64,000 nucleotides of DNA from Nocardia wallacei (GTDB taxonomy: Bacteria; Actinomycetota; Actinomycetes; Mycobacteriales; Mycobacteriaceae), in assembly GCF_029868745.1 (NCBI RefSeq), contig NZ_JARWOP010000358.1:22538-86537 (forward strand), given 5' to 3'. How positions within the stretch are numbered: the first letter of the stretch is position 1; every line of letters starts with the position of its first letter. A model generated the notes under the pieces. That model searched no databases. It had not been told where the DNA came from and worked only from the letters and a program-made list of their open reading frames with translations. The translations under genes were made by a program, and so were the position numbers. Below are positions 61,012 through 64,000 of the stretch, piece by piece.

Positions 61012-61046
61012 TACCGCTTGCCGAATGCCCGCCATAGGTTCTGCTT

Positions 61047-63851
61047 GTGGCCCGGCTCGAAGACATGATGGCGAAAGGAAGCGAGCTGGTACTGCGCGGT
61101 CGCGAGCGAGAGCGAGCGCTACTGGGAAATCTGTTGCGCTGTACCATGATCGGCCACGGCGGCGCGGCTCTGATACATGGGGATCCGGGGATCGGCAAGA
61201 GCGCGCTACTGGAAGACGTCGTGCACCGCGCGAACGGAATGCGGGTGCTCCGCGTGACATGTGTCGAACCGGAATCCGACCTCGGGTACGCGATGCTGCA
61301 TCGGCTGGTCACACCCGCGCTCGCGCGGATCGATCGACTGCCCGCGCCGCAAGCCGACGCGCTACGCACCATTTTCGGGCTGGCGGACGGTGCGACACCG
61401 GATCGTTTCCTGGTCGGCGTGGCGACTCTCTCGCTGCTCTCCGAGCTGGCCGGCGAACAGCCGCTGGTGTGCCTGGTCGATGACGCGCAGTGGGCGGACC
61501 GCCCGTCGCTGCACGTGCTCGAGTTCGTGGCGCGGCGATTGGCGACCGAACGGGTCGCGGTATTGATCGCAACCCGCACCGAGGAGTACCCGCTCACGGT
61601 CAGCGGCGTCTTCGATATGCCTCTGACCGGCCTGGATCGCGAGTCGGCACGGGCGCTTCTCCGCGAGCGCGCCGGTGCCGAATTGTCCGCCGCCCAGCAG
61701 GAGACAATTCTGGATGCGGCGGTCGGGAACCCTCTGGCGCTGCGGGAGCTCCCGGCCGAGGTGCTCCGTGCGAATGTCGTGCCGGAACCACTGCCGCTCG
61801 CCGACGAGTTGCGGCACGCATTCCTGCGTCGGGTTCAGCGTCTCAGTGCGCCTGTGCAGCAACTCATGCTGCTGATCGCCGCCGACGGCCGCACGCACTA
61901 CAGCACGCTACGCCGCGCTTTCGCCGTGCACGCTCCCGCCGTGGAATGGACGTCGGCCGGGCTCGACGCACTCGATGATCTGCTCACCATGGACGAGGCC
62001 TCGGTGATCGCATTCCGCCATCCGCTGATCCGGTCGGCGGTCTACCACGGCGCCGACCCGGACGAACGCCGACGGGCACACCATGCCCTTGCCATCGCGC
62101 TGCAAGCCGACGACGACGCGGCCGAACGGCGCGCGTGGCACCTCGGACAAGCCGCCGACGGCGAAAACGAGGCCACCGCCGCCGAATTGGAACGATCGGC
62201 CTACCGCGCGGCCCGCGTCAGTTCGGCGACCGCGGCGGCGCTGCTCGCGCGGAGCGCGGAGCTGAGCGCCCCCGGCCGACAGCGGTCCCGTCGCAGCTTC
62301 GAATCCGCCGCAGCCTGGTGGACCAGCGGCGACTTCGACCGCGCCGCCGCGATGCTCGAGGGCATTCACGGCCAGGATCAGCCCGACAGACCCCGGCGAT
62401 GGGACGTCATCTGGCTGCAGGCGTCGCTGGAATTGCACATCGGCAATCCCTCGAAGGCTTTGTCTCTGCTGCGACCGATCCTCGTCCCTGCGGCGGAAAC
62501 GAGTGTCTCTCTCGCACTTCCGTTGTTGGTTCTGTTCAACGAGGCGGCCTTCTGCGCGAATGCCGATGCCTGGGCGCACGTCGCCGGCGCGGCCGAGCGG
62601 CTCACGCCGTCCGGTAACGAGATCGCGGATGTCCTCGCGCGGCTGCTCCGCGGCAGCTGCCGGGTCCGTGCGGGGCAGGACGCCGGATTGGCGCCCGGGG
62701 ATCTGGACGCGGTGGAGCAGTCGACCGATCCGGCCCACCTGTGGTGGGCCAGCGGGTTCATGCTCGGCCTCGGCCACAAGGATCGAGCGCGGCGGTTGTG
62801 CAGGCTCGCGACCCAGCATGCCCGGCGACTGGGTGCCGCGGTGTTCCTGCCCTGGGCCTTGTGGCGCGTGGCCAGCGACGACCTCGGGGCGGGCCGCTTC
62901 CGCTCGGCAGAGGCATTCGCCGAAGAAGGTCGCCAGATCGCGGAGGAAACCGGACAGATCAATGCCGGACTGGCTTTGCGCGGCTCGCTCGCCATGCTGG
63001 CCGCGCTGCGTGGTCAGGAGGAATCTGCCGAGGAGCTGGCCCTCAGCGTGATCGCCGAGGGCTCGGCCCAAGGCATGACCGGTGCCGTCGTCATCGCCCA
63101 CCGGGCGCTCGGCCTGCTCGACCTTGCCGCCGACCGCCCCGGCCGGGCACTCGAGCACTTCGAGCCACCGTCGAGCGACTCCTACCTCGGATTGGGGATG
63201 GTCAACGTTCCCGACCTGGTCGAAGCCGCGGTGGCGGCGGGCCGGCCGGAATTGATCGCCGAGCCACTCGCCGCGTTCACTCGGTGGGCGGACACCGCGA
63301 ACAGGCCCGACCTGAGTGCTCTCGCAGCCAGATGCCGCGCGCTGACGTCTTCCGGCGACACCGCCGACACCGAATTCCGCCGCGCCCTGGGCTTCCACGC
63401 GCACACAGACCAACCGCTCGAGCACGCACGGACCCAGTTCCTTTTCGGACAGCACTTGCGCCGCGAACGTCGCCCCACCGATGCCCGCGATCCTCTCCGC
63501 ATCGCCCTCGCGACGTTCGAATCGCTCGGAGCCCGAGCATGGGCCGACCGCGCACGCGACGAACTACGGGCCGCGGGCGAAACCCGCAAAACCCCCGTCA
63601 CCGACCGTGCCGCCGACCTCACCCCCCAGGAGGCCCGCATCGTCGAGGCCGTCACCGGCGGACTCACCAATCGCGAAATCGCGGCTCAGCTGTTCCTCAG
63701 TCCGCGAACGATCGACTACCACTTGCGGAAGGTCTTCGTGAAAATGGGAGTCAGCTCGCGCGCCGAACTTACCCGAGACGTGCTGCACGGAGCCGGGACG
63801 AAACAGCCCCTCGTCGACCAGCCGAGCACCGGTGATCGTGCCGGCGGGTAG
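61047..63851 (+). CDS. LAL-type LuxR regulator with AAA/STAND ATPase
   Basis: A 934-residue paralog of the regulators at 46475 and 56939, on the opposite strand. It has GRERERALLGNLLR, Walker A GDPGIGKS near residue 47, Walker B LVCLVDDAQWAD, a TPR-like centre and a complete LuxR HTH (LTPQEARIVEAVTGGLTNRE and LSPRTIDYHLRKVF). GTG 61047 or ATG 61065 can start it; neither has a strong ribosome binding site. Its stop is directly followed, in the same frame, by a fragment of another family member. Confidence 0.88.
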   Translation: MARLEDMMAKGSELVLRGRERERALLGNLLRCTMIGHGGAALIHGDPGIGKSALLEDVVHRANGMRVLRVTCVEPESDLGYAMLHRLVTPALARIDRLPAPQADALRTIFGLADGATPDRFLVGVATLSLLSELAGEQPLVCLVDDAQWADRPSLHVLEFVARRLATERVAVLIATRTEEYPLTVSGVFDMPLTGLDRESARALLRERAGAELSAAQQETILDAAVGNPLALRELPAEVLRANVVPEPLPLADELRHAFLRRVQRLSAPVQQLMLLIAADGRTHYSTLRRAFAVHAPAVEWTSAGLDALDDLLTMDEASVIAFRHPLIRSAVYHGADPDERRRAHHALAIALQADDDAAERRAWHLGQAADGENEATAAELERSAYRAARVSSATAAALLARSAELSAPGRQRSRRSFESAAAWWTSGDFDRAAAMLEGIHGQDQPDRPRRWDVIWLQASLELHIGNPSKALSLLRPILVPAAETSVSLALPLLVLFNEAAFCANADAWAHVAGAAERLTPSGNEIADVLARLLRGSCRVRAGQDAGLAPGDLDAVEQSTDPAHLWWASGFMLGLGHKDRARRLCRLATQHARRLGAAVFLPWALWRVASDDLGAGRFRSAEAFAEEGRQIAEETGQINAGLALRGSLAMLAALRGQEESAEELALSVIAEGSAQGMTGAVVIAHRALGLLDLAADRPGRALEHFEPPSSDSYLGLGMVNVPDLVEAAVAAGRPELIAEPLAAFTRWADTANRPDLSALAARCRALTSSGDTADTEFRRALGFHAHTDQPLEHARTQFLFGQHLRRERRPTDARDPLRIALATFESLGARAWADRARDELRAAGETRKTPVTDRAADLTPQEARIVEAVTGGLTNREIAAQLFLSPRTIDYHLRKVFVKMGVSSRAELTRDVLHGAGTKQPLVDQPSTGDRAGG

Positions 63852-64000
63852 GAGCGCGTGCTGCTGCCGACGATGGCCGAAGCTGATCCGCTGCGAGCGG
63901 TGTCGTTGCTGATGCTGTTCGGGGAAGCCAGCTTCCACGCGAACCTGCCCATCGAGTGGGCACATGTCGGAGCCATCGCCGAGAGATTGCCGATGTCCGG
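63852..64000 (+). pseudogene. fragment of a further LAL regulator, in frame after the stop codon
   Basis: Without a gap, the frame after the TAG at 63849-63851 reads LLPTMAEADPLRAVSLLMLF and SFHANLPIEWAHVGAIAERL. This corresponds to the middle of the TPR region of the LAL regulators, roughly residues 490-535, and continues past the window. There is no start codon or ATPase domain. It appears to be a remnant of a tandem paralog, cut by recombination with the gene before it. The rest beyond 64000 may encode an intact C-terminal half. Confidence 0.6.

Overview
The window is high-GC actinobacterial DNA with many GTG starts, 1-11 nt start/stop overlaps, and very long AAA-ATPase/LuxR regulators. 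A KstR-type operator lies beside a steroid-type thiolase/DUF35 pair, and a CmtR-like metal sensor closely resembles the mycobacterial protein. Together these point to a mycolic-acid actinomycete, most likely Nocardia or a close relative. That placement is inference. I see no rRNA, tRNA, CRISPR array or insertion sequence.

Left part (1-16.3 kb). A type III polyketide synthase, a gamma-resorcylate-decarboxylase-like amidohydrolase and a CynX-type MFS transporter form a compact phenolic-metabolite operon. Opposite lies a thiolase-like lipid-transfer protein with its DUF35 zinc-ribbon partner, headed by a KstR-like site. Next comes a LuxR-family ATPase that has lost its DNA-binding domain at a junction with a decapitated I36 peptidase-inhibitor gene, then a TetR/oxidoreductase operon with a clear operator. 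A 1341-residue protein ending in a GH19-like muramidase domain and a fucose-isomerase-like protein close the segment.

Middle part (16.3-36.5 kb). This is envelope and stress housekeeping. It holds secreted and lipoprotein genes, a CocE/NonD hydrolase, a SulP anion transporter, a DUF6325/SHOCT/PLDN set, and arsR-ACR3 with its operator over the start codon. A VanRS-like two-component system faces a VanY-like carboxypeptidase and a DoxX-like protein. A CmtR-like regulator is joined to a cation-efflux protein. Further genes are a TetR/DUF1761 pair with tandem operators, an SRPBCC-ArsR-DUF899 operon with a 41-bp palindrome, and an aldehyde dehydrogenase remnant.

Right part (36.5-64 kb). A two-gene unit encodes a membrane-anchored TIR protein with 14 WD40 repeats and a caspase-like protease. 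It is the best candidate for an undescribed immune or cell-death system. It is followed by two MmyB-type regulators, an aldo/keto reductase, a single-chain desaturase-reductase-ferredoxin fusion, PucR, three full-length LuxR-ATPase regulators plus a fragment of another, a cupin/aminotransferase/threonine aldolase operon, and an orphan TrbL/VirB6-like membrane protein.

Most genes are controlled locally: many operons carry their own regulator beside a visible inverted repeat. Paralogous LuxR-ATPases appear to be recombining, as shown by the partial copy in frame right after a stop codon at the right edge.
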